Below, piece after piece: positions 51,748 through 63,408 of a stretch of 64,000 nucleotides of DNA. The notes below the pieces were generated by a model. The model was not told where the DNA came from. It ran no database searches and saw nothing but the letters and a program-made list of their open reading frames with translations. Origin of the DNA: Aphelocoma coerulescens (taxonomy: Eukaryota; Chordata; Aves; Passeriformes; Corvidae). The stretch is from assembly GCF_041296385.1 (NCBI RefSeq), contig NC_091015.1:50658345-50722344 (forward strand). Reading direction: 5' to 3'. Each line of letters starts with the position of its first letter. Position 1 is the first letter of the stretch. The position numbers and the translations under genes are program-made.

Positions 51748-53799
51748 GGTACCCTGTACTCCACGGTCGCTAGCAGAGTAGTGGAATAGTGCAGCACAGA
51801 GTGACTGATAATGTGCAGTACTGAACAGTCAAGGATGGTCAAGAGGACAAGTAGTAAAGTAGTCCTGGTATTAAAGATTAGAAAACAGTTTATTTGCAAT
51901 GTCTTGTGCAATGGTGTGCTTTTTGGAAGCACTGCTCACAGTTGGTTATAAGTAAATAAATGACAGGCAGGAAATAAATGCCAATTTCCGTTTTACAGTG
52001 AGCTAGGGCTCTCGTTTGTGTTTATCTTGTGTGCTGAAGTAGCAACAGATTGAACTCAAACCAACTCTCAGAAAGCAAACCTTTTCCTCCTCTTGCTTGT
52101 TATTGTGTGGCTTCCTCCTTGGATGATTTTCACCCCTGCATGTCTGTCACGTCTGTGATCTGTTGATTGTCCATTTGGGCTTTTTGGAGAGGGGAACAGG
52201 GAGGAAAAGGAGGTGGGTATTTTGGTATGGTTTTAGGGGTTTTGTCTTGTCTTTTTTGTTTCTTTGGGTTTTTTTAGTGAGCATCTATTTTCATTCACTC
52301 TGTAAAGGAAAACAGTCATCTTACCCTAGACATTTATTAGCAGTCCTCAAAATTTTTATCTTTATTTTACATGTCTGAAGTGGTTTGAAGGTGAAAAACT
52401 TTAGCACAACGAGTGTGAAGTCTTTATTAGTCCTCATTGGGTGGCTGGAGGAGCTGAAGTGGTGAAATACATGATTTACTGAAGTTTAGACAGAAATACG
52501 GTTACAAACTGGGGTCAGGATTCAAGAGTCAGTGTCTTTCAATTCCTCCCTTGTTGTGTCAGTGTTTGCCTGTGGAAATGGGCCTCTCATCCTCAGAACA
52601 TTAGGATTTCCTTTAAGAGTAGATTCTTCTCAGTATTTATGTTTGTGCAGGTAGCTGTGTCTGTGGAAAATTTAGTTCTCTCCAAATGTTACAGAATAAT
52701 TGGCAATAAAGTCAGAGATTTATTTATTTATGACATCCATTATAGCAGGACAGTAGAAAAAGATCATACAAAGCACTTGTACAGATTGATTCCTGGGTTA
52801 TCAAATTGTTCTGCGGTCAGATAAACTACAGTCTTCTACCACATGAGCAGAAAATGCTTTGTGGTGCCAGCTGGCCTGTAGGTACTTGCAGAGCAAAACA
52901 AGTCCTTTCCTTTGTTACCCTCAGGGCACTAGTGAAGAAAATTGTACATGTAACCTCTGGACTGGTGGGCATGCACTCCGGCCCCTTCCTTGGAGCAGGC
53001 GATTCTCTGTTAAGCTTCCTTGAACTTGCCAGCTTGGCCTAGGCTTTTCCATCTGTGCTGGTGCACTCCAGCAGGGTATGTTAGTGTAGGAGAGCCCAGC
53101 CCATTGGTCCTGAGGGGCAGGCAAGCACTTGGGCAGTTTTCCTGGTGGCCTCTGTGACTGATGACAGGACTGGAAACCACAGGAGGACCCAGCCAGCAGA
53201 GAGGCTGAGGACACTGTGGCTGGCTTGCTCTGGGTCCCAGCATCATGCCCAGCCACTCCCATGGGGACAGGATGTTTGGAGCCAAGCTTTCTATGTAACC
53301 TAATTGCATCTGCAGGACTACAGCCACCCAAGCGTGAGCACAGGGAGTTAGGTGGAATTCAAGCCATCTGAAATCATGAGTACAACATCATCTGGGCCTA
53401 ATGCCACGGGCCTTTTCTCCAGTATGCATTTGCCTTAGGAGTAATTGGAAGTTGGATCTTCCTGCTATATATAATTGCTTCTTAATACAAAGGCATGATT
53501 CCTCTCTTTTCCTTAAGAAGGTGTTGAATTTTCCTGCAGTGGAAGATCCATTTCCTTGAAGTCTTGATGTACATTTTCCTTGTGTTTTACTGAGTGTAAT
53601 AATGGCCAAAGGACTTCAGATGCTTATTCTTTGTCAGGGACGAGAAGAAACAGGGAGGAAAACAGCTGATTTTAAAAAAGAAACAGCATTTCCAGGGAAC
53701 ACTTCCAGAAGCATTTTATAACACAAGGGAGGAGAATGTATCCCTCTTGTCCAGTCCTTCCCTATCCTCTCTAGCCTGAGAGGTACAAAAGGAAAGTGT

Positions 53800-54622
53800 G
53801 CCATTCTGAACAGACCGACTTAATATCTATGGGCTGGAAGGAAGATCCAGGGAATTACAGGTTTGTCAGCTTCAACTCAGTCTCTTGGGACTGGGAGATG
53901 ATGAAGGAAATCCTCTTAGAAAGCATTTCCAAACACATGAAGGACAAGAAGGTGATCAGAAGTAGTCAGCATGGATTTACAAGGGGGAAATGATACTTGA
54001 CCAGCCTTACTGCTTTCCATAATGAGGTGACTAGCTTGGTGGACAAGGGAAGAGTGATGTATGTGGTTTACCTTGATCTTAGTAAGGTTCTAGTCTCCCA
54101 TAACCTCCTCAGAGACAAGCTGACAGGGTATGGATTAGATTAGTGGGCAAGTGAGATGGATTTAAAACTGAACAACACAGCCCAGAGGGTTGTGATCAGT
54201 GGTATGAGATCCAGTTGGAGGCCAGTCACTAGTGGTGTACATCAGGGGTCCATACTGGGGCTGACACTGTTCCACATCTTCATTAATGACCTGGATGATG
54301 ATGCAGAGTGCACTCCTGGAAAGTTTGTAGGTGATGAAAAACCTGGGAGGAGTGGCTGATGAGCCAGAGGGTTGTGCTGCCATGGAGAGGGACCTTGGCA
54401 GTCTGGACAAAGAGGAATCTCATCAAGGTCCACACAGGGGAATGCCAAGTCCTGTATCTGGAGATATTTGAGAGTAAGCCCCTGTACCAATACAGGCTGG
54501 AGGTTGGAAAGCAGTTTGCAGAGAAGACCTTGGGATCTTGGGGGACAACACACTGACCATGAGCCAACCATGTACTTTTGTGGCGAAGGTGGCCAACAGC
54601 TTCCCAGGGCTGCTTTAGGAAG
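53800..54622 (+). pseudogene. CR1 LINE reverse transcriptase fragment, dead
   Basis: Follows the RT domain of avian CR1 ORF2 for about 820 bp in one main frame. Recognisable motifs are SSQHGFTRGK (53964-53990), YLDLSK carrying the motif-A aspartate (54075-54077), SGVHQGSILG and FINDLDDD. It then continues in the CR1 order with 'catggagagggaccttgg' and 'aggtggccaacagcttcc'. Stops interrupt the frame at 53991, about 54141 and 54357. The catalytic F-A-D-D box is mutated to F-V-G-D (54324-54335) and the motif-A region has lost about two codons. The 5' part and the 3' tail are missing. It cannot be active. Confidence 0.85.
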
Positions 54623-57600
54623 AAGACCACATCAGGAAAGAACAAATTGTGTTTCATTTTTTTGGTGGATCTGAGTTAACTTCAAATCAGAATGGGGTTT
54701 AGGCTTGGGAAGGTATGCCAGTGCCATTTAAGAGGCAGCATTTTTCACAGTCACATGGCAGAGGGTGTAGTTACCTCATCTTCAGCTCAAAATAGGGAAG
54801 AGAATGCCAGTTCTGTAAAAGCCTTGCAGTCTCTGTTACGTCTTTTCTGTCTGCTAAGTGCTGAGTGCCTTTAGCTCACATTGAATTGACTGCAGGATAA
54901 TTCCTGGTAGGTACCAATGTCCCTAAATGTGCTTCACAACTCAATTCAAGTATCTGGTCCAAAGGAGAGTCAAGAATTGGATTAATTTAAGCTGATCGAC
55001 TTCTATTAAACAGTAAATATGGAACTTCATTTAAATCCAGGAATCCCTCCTTGAGGTTGATTAATGCATATGGTCTTTATTTTGCTTCTTGGAAACCAGA
55101 AAGCACTTAAATAATAGTGCCCTGCAATGTGTCCCTCACCCCTTTTGGAATGCAGGTCTGGAGCCCAGATATTTATTGTGGAGCACATTGAAATCTTCTC
55201 ATGAGGCTGACCATCACTTGACCTGTAGTTCTGGTCCCACTGGCTTGCTGGCTAAGGGTTACATCTGTGTTACTCTCATGACCTGTGAAATGCTATATTG
55301 AAGTGAAAATAGCAGTGCCCTGGATTTTTTTGTGCCTCCAGTTTTTATTTTCAGGGTATATAAACCTGCTCCCCTGAGCACAGATACATAAAGAAGACTC
55401 GTAACATTTGATCACTTCAGTGCTTTGCCGTTCATTTCTCTCTCTCTCTGTGCTACAAACTGACTTCTGAGATAGATGTTCAGCTCTGTGCTAGACAGTT
55501 ACATATTTATCACTTTATCACTCAATTCTCTGGGAACCGGAATCCCAGGGGGAAAAAAGGTACAGTCATCACCTGGTATATCACGATAAACCAGTATCTG
55601 GTGAAGGAACTTCAATAATTGTTGCTTTTAAATAAGACATGATATTGTGTGGCTCTATTACCTGCATTTGTTAGCATTCTTTGTTCAACAGGTGAGTGTT
55701 AAACTCTGACTGTACCTGCAGGCAATATGGTGTGGCAGATGTGGTACAGCTTTATATAAAGTTGTTGATAGGGTCCCCTTTGCACTCATCCTGTGAAATA
55801 GAATCATGTACCTATGAACTGAGGACCCTCTTTAGAAACATCAGGTAAATCTCACGTTGCAAAGTTTATGCTAAGAAAGTAAATCTTTGAAAGAAATATC
55901 TCTTGCCATGCAGTGGTTTCTTCCTATCTATGTGCTGAGGCACATCTAAAATCACAGAAGGGAGAATCTTTACTAATTGGATTAGGAGTTGTTCTAATCA
56001 TGAAGAACTGTTGAAATGGAAAGCATGTTTGTTCAAATCCACAGTTCTACCCTACTGAGCAAGAGTTGAGCAGATTCTTCATGGGTACCATGTACCTTCT
56101 TATTTCTGAGGATCATAACACTTCAGATGTATTTTCTGTCCTTGGATGGCTCGCATTCTTCTTTACGCTTCTCAATTTTTTATACCTTTTAACTGAAAAG
56201 AAAAATACTGCTATGCTTCCATGAAATTGAAAGAACTGGGTCTAGCTTAAACTAAGGGTTTTTTTCCAGTGCTTTTTATTATTTGAATGGTAGTTGTACT
56301 TCAAGGATCTGGTCCTCCTTATCCTTTGTACACCATAAAAAAACCTGCTAAAGTTAATTGTTCACTCATGAAATGAGCCGGTGGGCAGATTTAATATTTC
56401 TGTGAATTAACGCTTCCTTCTTGATTTTAACAGTCTCATTGAAACTGGGAACTGATTATTGTGAAGATACCTGAATAAGGGAAACTTTTTCTGGCCTTTG
56501 GTAGTTAGAGAACATTGTCCTCATCCCACCTTTATCCAAGAGCAAGACTCAGTGCTTGCTGTGACTTGTTGTTGAGTCTTCCTATAGAATAAAATTTCAT
56601 TACATTTAGTTTTAAATTATGGAAATAATAGTTGTGTCTTGCATCACTTAAAGTGTTCTCCTAGATTATAGGGTAAATGAACTCCTTCTTATTGTTCAGG
56701 TTATTCAGTGGCTAAGTCAGATGACTCTGCTTAACTGACATTAAGATTAATTAAGATTCAGGGAGCTGAGCTTGAAGGTCTGTGGCAGCCTGAGCAGCCA
56801 GCATGGCACCGGTTGCTGCCATCCTGCCGGCTCAGTCCTTCCTATCCTTTCTGTTGGTGTCCTAAGTTCTCCCTCAGACTCCCTTGCTCACCTGATCCTG
56901 CCTTGCATGGTGGCAGAGCCAGAGTAAAGCTGTTTTTCAGTAGTTCACTTTTCTGCTGGCTTAGTCCACTGAGGTGGCTCAGCACAGATCAGTGGAGGAG
57001 CCAATACGTGAAATTAGGGGGAAGGAGAAGATGACAGACACCATGGCCTCTCACGAAACCACTGCTTAATGTGGACCTGGTGGATGTAGACATAGATTGG
57101 ACAAAACTGCATCCAAATTATCTCAGAATGGAAGAACTGGGCCAGAGTTCTTTAAATGCTGAATTGTGTAGAATGTTGCTTTGTTGTCTTCTAACAAATG
57201 TAGCATCTCAGAAAGCTGTGCCACGCACAAGGTGTGAGACTCCATGCCCTTTGGATTCCCCAGAGGCGAGGCAGTGAGACTCAGAGGTCAGGCGTGGTAC
57301 AGACAGAAGCACTGAACATGCAGGATGACGCTCCAATGTTACACTTCTACACTCCTGCCAGAGGGCAGGAACATATTTGGGGAGACAGGGACTGAGCAGT
57401 ATCGTGCATTTTCAAAGGCACATGTGACCTCCATTCTTGAGAAGCAGGGAGCATGATCTAGGTCCTGTCTTCCCTGCCCTGTGTCCATTCAAAGGTGAGA
57501 GGAAATGTAGGCTTACTGTAATGCAGAAGCCCATCGCTGGCTTGGAGTGAGCATCACTTACAGTGCTAGTATCAACTCCTTGGTCTGCCACAGTAAAAGT

Positions 57601-58918
57601 CCTGGAGCTAGACCAGGTCTGACAACAACGTAGCCACTTGTGTGGGAAAGAATCCGGAGCACTGACTTTTTTCTTTGAAGCCACCATTTTGAGGTGGTTC
57701 ACTGTCAAGACAGTTTGGATGGAGTTTGGTGAAGGTGACAGTCCCTGTGAAGTTCTTACCTACAGAGTCTTTGGTTACCCTTGATCATGCATATATTTAG
57801 CCTGTCCACTTAGAATTGAGGAGGTGAAACCTGGCTAACATTAAGGGAGAATCTAAGCTGTGTTGTTTGGCCGTTGGGTTTTTTTTTTCTCTTTTAATCT
57901 TAAGGAAATTATTCTGATAATGAATGCAGTTGGTTAGGAGTTTGGAAGATGAGTGTGCAGGAAAGGATGGTGCAGTCTTGAAGTGCTGGCTTCCTCAGAT
58001 AGTTTTTTAATGTCTAGGAGAAACACTTAAAATGTGAATCATTACAGCTTCTGGCTGACTTTGGATTAAATAAAAATTACAGTGGCTGAAAGCATGCATT
58101 GACAGAGTCTGTAATAAAAAAATATTTTAGTATATTCTCAGTAGATTTATTTTGATCACCCAGGTTAGCCAGGCTGGTGGAAGCAGCAAGAATAGTAAAA
58201 TAAACAAGTAGCTTTAGATTGAAAAAATGAAATAGCTTTTGTTCTTAGCAAGTTTACAGCTGAAACAAGTTGTACAATAATGCTTCATAGTTTTATGTGG
58301 CAGTGTTAACTTATAAAAGTTTTGGGGGTGAGGTGAATTAATCAATTCCTCAAAATGTTTACATTATTTGCTCTGATACTGCCTTACAGTCCACTAGTAC
58401 TTCTGCTCTGTAGGTGGCAGAAAAGGAGGAGTAAAACTGTTAGCTCAGGTCCTCTGATTTTGCATGTGAGAAATATCACTAAATGAAAGTGAAGGTGCAT
58501 GTGTTCATGGACACCTCCCCTTTCACAGCTTTCAGTGAACTCCTTCTGAAAGTCTGTGGGGTTTAGATGCTTCAGTCACTGGTGCAACTCCAGGCATTCA
58601 GTTCCTTTTCTCTATTTGAGGCCTCTTCGGTTGCACACAGAGCCATCTTCAAGTTGAGTTCTTCAGGCTGAAACTGCTGCTTTCCTTTTGGCCATTGCCC
58701 CTTTCCCCAGTCCTAATGGTTGCTTCAGCTCATTTATCAGCAAATTATAAAACCTTATTATCATGCTCGTTACTTTGTCCTCCCTTTTGTTAGGACCATC
58801 CCATTTACATTAGATATTTGTCTTCTGTTTCTAAGTGCCATTTTGTTGTGCTTAAAATCATCTCCATGACCCTCTGAGCACTGCAGTGAAAACCCTTAAT
58901 GCGCCTTTTGTCTTCCAG

Positions 58919-59092
58919 ATCTCCCTGCTGATTGGATTCATCAGTGTAAATAATTCTTCATGGACAGATTACAGTGCATACAGCTTCTTTCAGATTGTCA
59001 CCATGTGTGATTTGGTTATGATTTTGTTCTTCTACATCATGCACATTTTCAGAGTCTACAGGAAGCTGACTTGCGTTAGCTGGCCACTCGCG
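58919..59092 (+). CDS. CMTM7: CMTM7 coding exon 2 (MARVEL helices 1-2)
   Basis: 174 bp, 58 codons (residues 55-112), phase 0 at both ends. The acceptor is ttttgtcttccag ending at 58918; the donor is gtaagc at 59093. It reads [20 protein letters not shown], helix 1 plus the first luminal/extracellular loop with overlapping N-glycosylation sequons at N65 and N66. Helix 2 ([20 protein letters not shown]) and a basic turn FRVYRKLTC follow, and the exon ends SWPLA. Length and phase equal those of CMTM8 exon 2. Open reading beyond the donor is intronic. Confidence 0.96.
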
Positions 59093-61832
59093 GTAAGCCT
59101 GGGCTCCTCTCCTCTCCTGGGGGTTGATGTCTCACTTTCTCAGCCCGTTTTCTTGTGCTGTCTCACAAAGATAGGCTGTCTTTCACTCAGTTCTTTTTTG
59201 CCTTCTATGCAAATCCCTTTGTTGCTTGTATTCAGTTCAGCAGATTCTGTAACTGTAAGTTTTCAGTTTCAGCTGATTTGGATTTGAGTCTATCCTCCTT
59301 TACACAGATATAAATCTAGGTTTACTCCATGGAAGGCAATAATTTTATTAAGAGACAATTGAAAAGAAGCTACTGGTCATCAAGCCTTCAGCAGATGGGT
59401 CCTAGCTCAGGTCATTTATAGCAGCTCAGGAACTGCTAAAGTACCAAATCATTGTGTTAGAATTCATGTACTACATCCTGTCCCAAAATAAAGTATGTGA
59501 GTGCTATTTAAATCAGATGTGTCTCTTTTTGGTATGGTTTTAGGTAATTTAAACAATAGCAAAAAATAGGAGCCTCAGCCTGATTGCCATAGCTTGGCCA
59601 TTCCTGGGATATCCTGCAGGATGTTCCTGCCTCATTCCTGCATTTCCCATACACATCCATCTCTCATATCCTAGCAGAGAACCAACAAGCAGCACCGAAA
59701 ATGTGAGACCTGAACTTCCTCAGTAGCTCTGGCTCAGGTCAGCTAACAGAAAAGTTCTGCATCCTAGTGTGGGGTGATGGATTTTAACAACCTCTTAGAA
59801 CATGCATCCCTTACATATGTTAGTTCCACTGAAGAAGGACCAAAGCAATGGGGAAAGCCAGCTGGAGAGATAGAGAGGAATTTTGAAATCCAAGAAGTGG
59901 TTGGGTGGCAGTTAATGGAAGCTACATAAGTAATTTAGATCTAAGATAACAGTTTGTCCATTCATCCACTTACAACCAGAGAGAAAAATATAATTTTCTT
60001 TTTTCTTTTTAGCTGAAGAATGTGGTTAAACTTTTTTTTTCAGATGTGTGCCACCACTATCTGTTTCTAAAGGTACTTATATATCTAGAGATAACACAGA
60101 CACAGGAATTGAAATAAAGGAGTGAAGTAAGCTAATAAATAACACTTTTGCAAAGCAGCATTTAATGTGTACATTGCTGTAACAGGACTGTGCAATTTTT
60201 GCCTCTGCATGGGCTGCTTTTGGGTTTTTTTGTTGTGTGTTTAAACATTCTTCTGTGTTCCAGAGCCACTAGTGACTTTAAGGCACTGAAGTTTGTGGCT
60301 GCTTGGCTTCAGAAAGCTTTATGGGATGTGATGCTTGAACACTGCTGCTCTGTTACAAAACAAACAACTTCATTTTCAGTCACATTTAAGTATCTTTATA
60401 ACAGAAGAGGAAGACACATAAGAGACTCTGGGAATCTCCAGCTAGCATTTGGATGAGTTTCCTGGCAGGATCTTTACATTGCAGTCAGGGGCGTGATCTG
60501 CAGCCAGTAAAGCTGAAGTGGTTCAAGAGGTTGTTCATTGCTGACACCCTTTAAAGCTTGGAATTATTTCTCCAGAGGGGCACTCTTCCAGCCCTGCCGG
60601 GGGTTGGTTCTCCACCTAATGTAACCTTTGATGATTCTGTTGCAGCTTTGCCCATCCCTTGGATTCCTCTAAAGTGGTAGCCTGTGTACACTGCTTTATT
60701 TGATGTCTCTAAGGAGGCAATGGCATGTCCCATTTGCCTGCTGCGTCATGGGCTAGTCAGAGAAGCCTCCTTATGCATATAATTTATTCTGGCAAATGCA
60801 AGGGTTGAGATTTTGATTACCTGAAACAAGTTTACAAATTAGGAAAGTAACTTGTGGTCTCAGAGCCTACTTTACAGGAAAAATCCTTCTCAGCTCTTTT
60901 TAACACCTGAGCAGAGTGAAACTGGTATGGCAGATTGTTCATCTTCTGGGCTTTCCTTCAACAATTTCATTTTGGGACTGTATTCTGTCTTCTGGTTTGA
61001 GATAGAATCTCTCCTCTCCCTTTTGTTTGCTTGGCTGATGCTGATAGTGCAATGCAGATAAAGGAAGCAGATATCCACCTGCCCGCTCCACCGTGCACAA
61101 GAAACAACCCATGTTCAGTCTGCAAACACCTATATTGGTTGTCATAAGTTCTGTGAGGGTTCAAAACCTAAATCCACAGATATTTCCTGCTTGTTACAAG
61201 GTAAAGTTGACTCCTGGATCGATACTTATCACACCAGACAAAAGTTTAAAAGTGGTGACTTGGTCCTCTCTCAGAAAACTTCAATGCATCTTGTTTTACT
61301 GCAGCTGTGCTTTTGATGGCTTCCCTCCTGTTTCCAGGCTTGGTTGATGTAAGTTGTTAGTAAATGCAGCAGTAGATCCTATTTCTAAGATTATCAGAAG
61401 TAGGAGCATTTGGTTTTCCACTTACACCATTTCATATAGGCTAGAGAAATATTTCCTTAAGGCTTCTTCCTTCCTCCAGAACCATGTCTTGAGTAAGGTG
61501 CACACTTGATGCAATAATGTACCGTGCTGAATTGAAAGGATTGCATCCATACCCAGTAAGTAAATCTCATTCCAGTAACATTAGTAGACCCAAACTGTTC
61601 TTTTTTGAACAGAAACTGAGGTTTGGTATAAAATTCACTCACTAGGTGAGTTGTTGGATTTGTGTTTTGGTTTTTTGTTTTGTTTTGCTTTTTTTTTTTC
61701 CTTTTGACTATGTTTTGTCCTCTGGGTTTGAGGGTTTGAGTCATCTCTGCCAACTTATTTTCTTTCTGAGACGTATCAAAACACTTTCCAGCTAAGTTTC
61801 CCTTCTGATGCATGCTGTGCTTGTCTTTTCAG
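59093..61832 (+). other. CMTM7 intron 2
   Basis: 2740 bp, phase 0. No repeat or RNA gene was recognised apart from a T-rich tract near 61670-61702. Confidence 0.9.
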
Positions 61833-61931
61833 GAGTTTCTTCATTACTTAATTGGTACAATTCTGCTTCTCATTGGATCGATTGTAGCAGCAGCCAAGAG
61901 TTACAATATAACTGGACTTGTGGCTGGAGCG
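61833..61931 (+). CDS. CMTM7: CMTM7 coding exon 3 (MARVEL helix 3)
   Basis: 99 bp, 33 codons (residues 113-145), phase 0 at both ends. The acceptor is ttgtcttttcag ending at 61832; the donor is gtaaga at 61932. It encodes [20 protein letters not shown] (helix 3), then [14 protein letters not shown]137 lies in a sequon (NIT) at the position where human CMTM7 has NQS, as recalled. The exon is six codons shorter than CMTM8 exon 3; the difference lies in the loop after helix 3. Confidence 0.96.
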
Positions 61932-62963
61932 GTAAGACTGTGTTTATTCGGCTTGACACTTCTAAAATTGCAATATCTATTAAGTAGGGCATTGGGAATC
62001 TATCACTTGTACCTCTGTTTTCTTATACACTTGCCTTACTTGTGTCTTGGTTGGGTGAACTACCTTCTAGCTCATTTCAGTGAATGTTCTGTAACACAGT
62101 GCCAACAAAAATATTCTGTTGTCCGACACCAGACTCACCGCTAAAGTTGGTATTTGTCCTGCCAGAGTGTTGAAACCAAACGCTTCTGTTTTAACTCATA
62201 GGAATTAATGTGTTTAGGTGAAGAATTAAGACAATTAAGTTTTGACAAAAGACTGTTGTAGCAGCTGGAAGTTACCTAAAGGATTTCAACCCCCGGCTTT
62301 CAGCGCCTCCTGCTCCTGAACAGAGCCCTGTTCAAGATAATTTCTCCTGAGCTAAAACCCACTGGGACTCTGAGCTGACTTACTGGCAGGTGCTCTCTGC
62401 CTCTCTTGACTGGAGGGCTTTACAGAGAAAGGCATGACTTACAAGTCACAAGGGTGACAGTATTTTCACAGCAGCAGGACCTGAAATACAGCTCCTCCAG
62501 AATAAAGAATTACTTTCAGAAACTTAGTCCTGGTGATGCAAACAGACTAGAAGACCTACCTGACTTGTTTATTTGGCAGACAGCAGGGAAAGACTTTTTT
62601 GAATGGGGCAGTAAAAGAGCAGTAATCAGAGATGCTAGAAACAGTCTTTTCTTTGTTGCAGAATCCTAGTGAGAAATTTAGATGTCGAGACTCCATGCTG
62701 CTGTCCAGCTTTTTCCCCCTCCTTGTGCATGACTCTCAGTCTATCTTTCAGTTGCTGTTTTGACAAGACATAAGCTGCTATTATACTATGAGAACTTTGG
62801 GGTTTTTAGTCTTTTGGCAGAATGGAGTAAAAAACCCCCCTTTTTTGGGTCTGTTAATCCCATAAAATGTGTAGCTGAATATACAAAAGTGTCCATACAT
62901 GCATGGAATATGTGTCATCTAATGCTCCATAAGTATTTGTGGTTTGTTTGTTTTCTCATCCAG
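61932..62963 (+). other. CMTM7 intron 3
   Basis: 1032 bp, phase 0, with nothing recognised inside. Open frames of 87-110 codons in and around it are not supported by similarity or splice logic. Confidence 0.9.
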
Positions 62964-63045
62964 ACTTTCGGGTTCCTGGCTACAATACTTTGTGTTATAA
63001 GCATGTGGTCATCCTACAAGGTTTCGTGCATAACACAGTCAACAA
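62964..63045 (+). CDS. CMTM7: CMTM7 coding exon 4 (MARVEL helix 4)
   Basis: 82 bp: residues 146-172 plus the first base of codon 173. The acceptor is ttttctcatccag ending at 62963; the donor is gtaagt at 63046, a full consensus. It encodes TFGFLATILCVISMWSSYKV (helix 4), then SCITQST. Human CMTM7 has SCVTQST here. If the intron were retained, translation would add SKYHA and stop at 63060-63062, a possible alternative end. Confidence 0.94.
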
Positions 63046-63394
63046 GTAAGTATCATGCTTAATAACTGCCAGAATGCTTCCCAAAATGACTATTTATATT
63101 TTCTGGAACAGGGCTGTGTCTACCTGGAAGGATTTATTAATGCCCTGGTTGTTGTGACTCAAAATTACTCAAAAAGCAATAATTCCAAATTTTCTGTCAA
63201 CACAGACACTATCACAGCTGTTAACAAATATCTACAAGAGCAAAATAACTTGCTTCTAGTAAATAGTGAACATAGCAATGCTTTCTTTTCTCCCTTCCCC
63301 ACCCCTTACCAAAAGAGGGTTTCCAGTGTGTTGCTTAATAAATTGGATGAATTTGTTTATGGCAACACAAGTGACACTGTCTTCTTTTTCCAAG
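63046..63394 (+). other. CMTM7 intron 4 (short, phase 1)
   Basis: 349 bp between exon 4 and the tiny terminal coding segment. It has a gtaagt donor and a pyrimidine-rich acceptor. Being short, it may be retained in some transcripts. Confidence 0.85.
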
Positions 63395-63408
63395 ATGCAT
63401 CTGTGTGA
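63395..63408 (+). CDS. CMTM7: CMTM7 coding exon 5, last four codons and stop
   Basis: Too short to be found as an open frame. A good acceptor (ctgtcttctttttccaag, ending 63394) is followed by at, gca, tct, gtg, tga. Joined to the last base of exon 4 this reads N-A-S-V-stop, so the protein ends TQSTNASV, against TQSTDAAV in human CMTM7 as recalled. Frame, length and similarity all agree. The junction creates a sequon N-A-S at residues 173-175, but a cytosolic C-terminus would not be glycosylated. The rest of the exon is 3'UTR. Confidence 0.88.

Larger units (their letters stand above)
38693..58918 (+). other. CMTM7 intron 1
   Basis: 20.2 kb, phase 0. The first 270 bp belong to the CpG island. 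It contains the LTR/CR1 nest (50996-51663), a 44-bp tandem duplication (51660-51747) and a CR1 reverse-transcriptase fragment (53800-54622). I recognised nothing specific in 39000-50990 or 54630-58900; the open frames there look random. Confidence 0.85.

Noticed and set aside
55990..56045. T-loop-like gttcaaatcc with an upstream A-box-like word
   Set aside because: Acceptor and anticodon stems do not pair.
61158..61168. tRNA-like B box (ggttcaaaacc)
   Set aside because: No A box at the right distance and no cloverleaf can be drawn.
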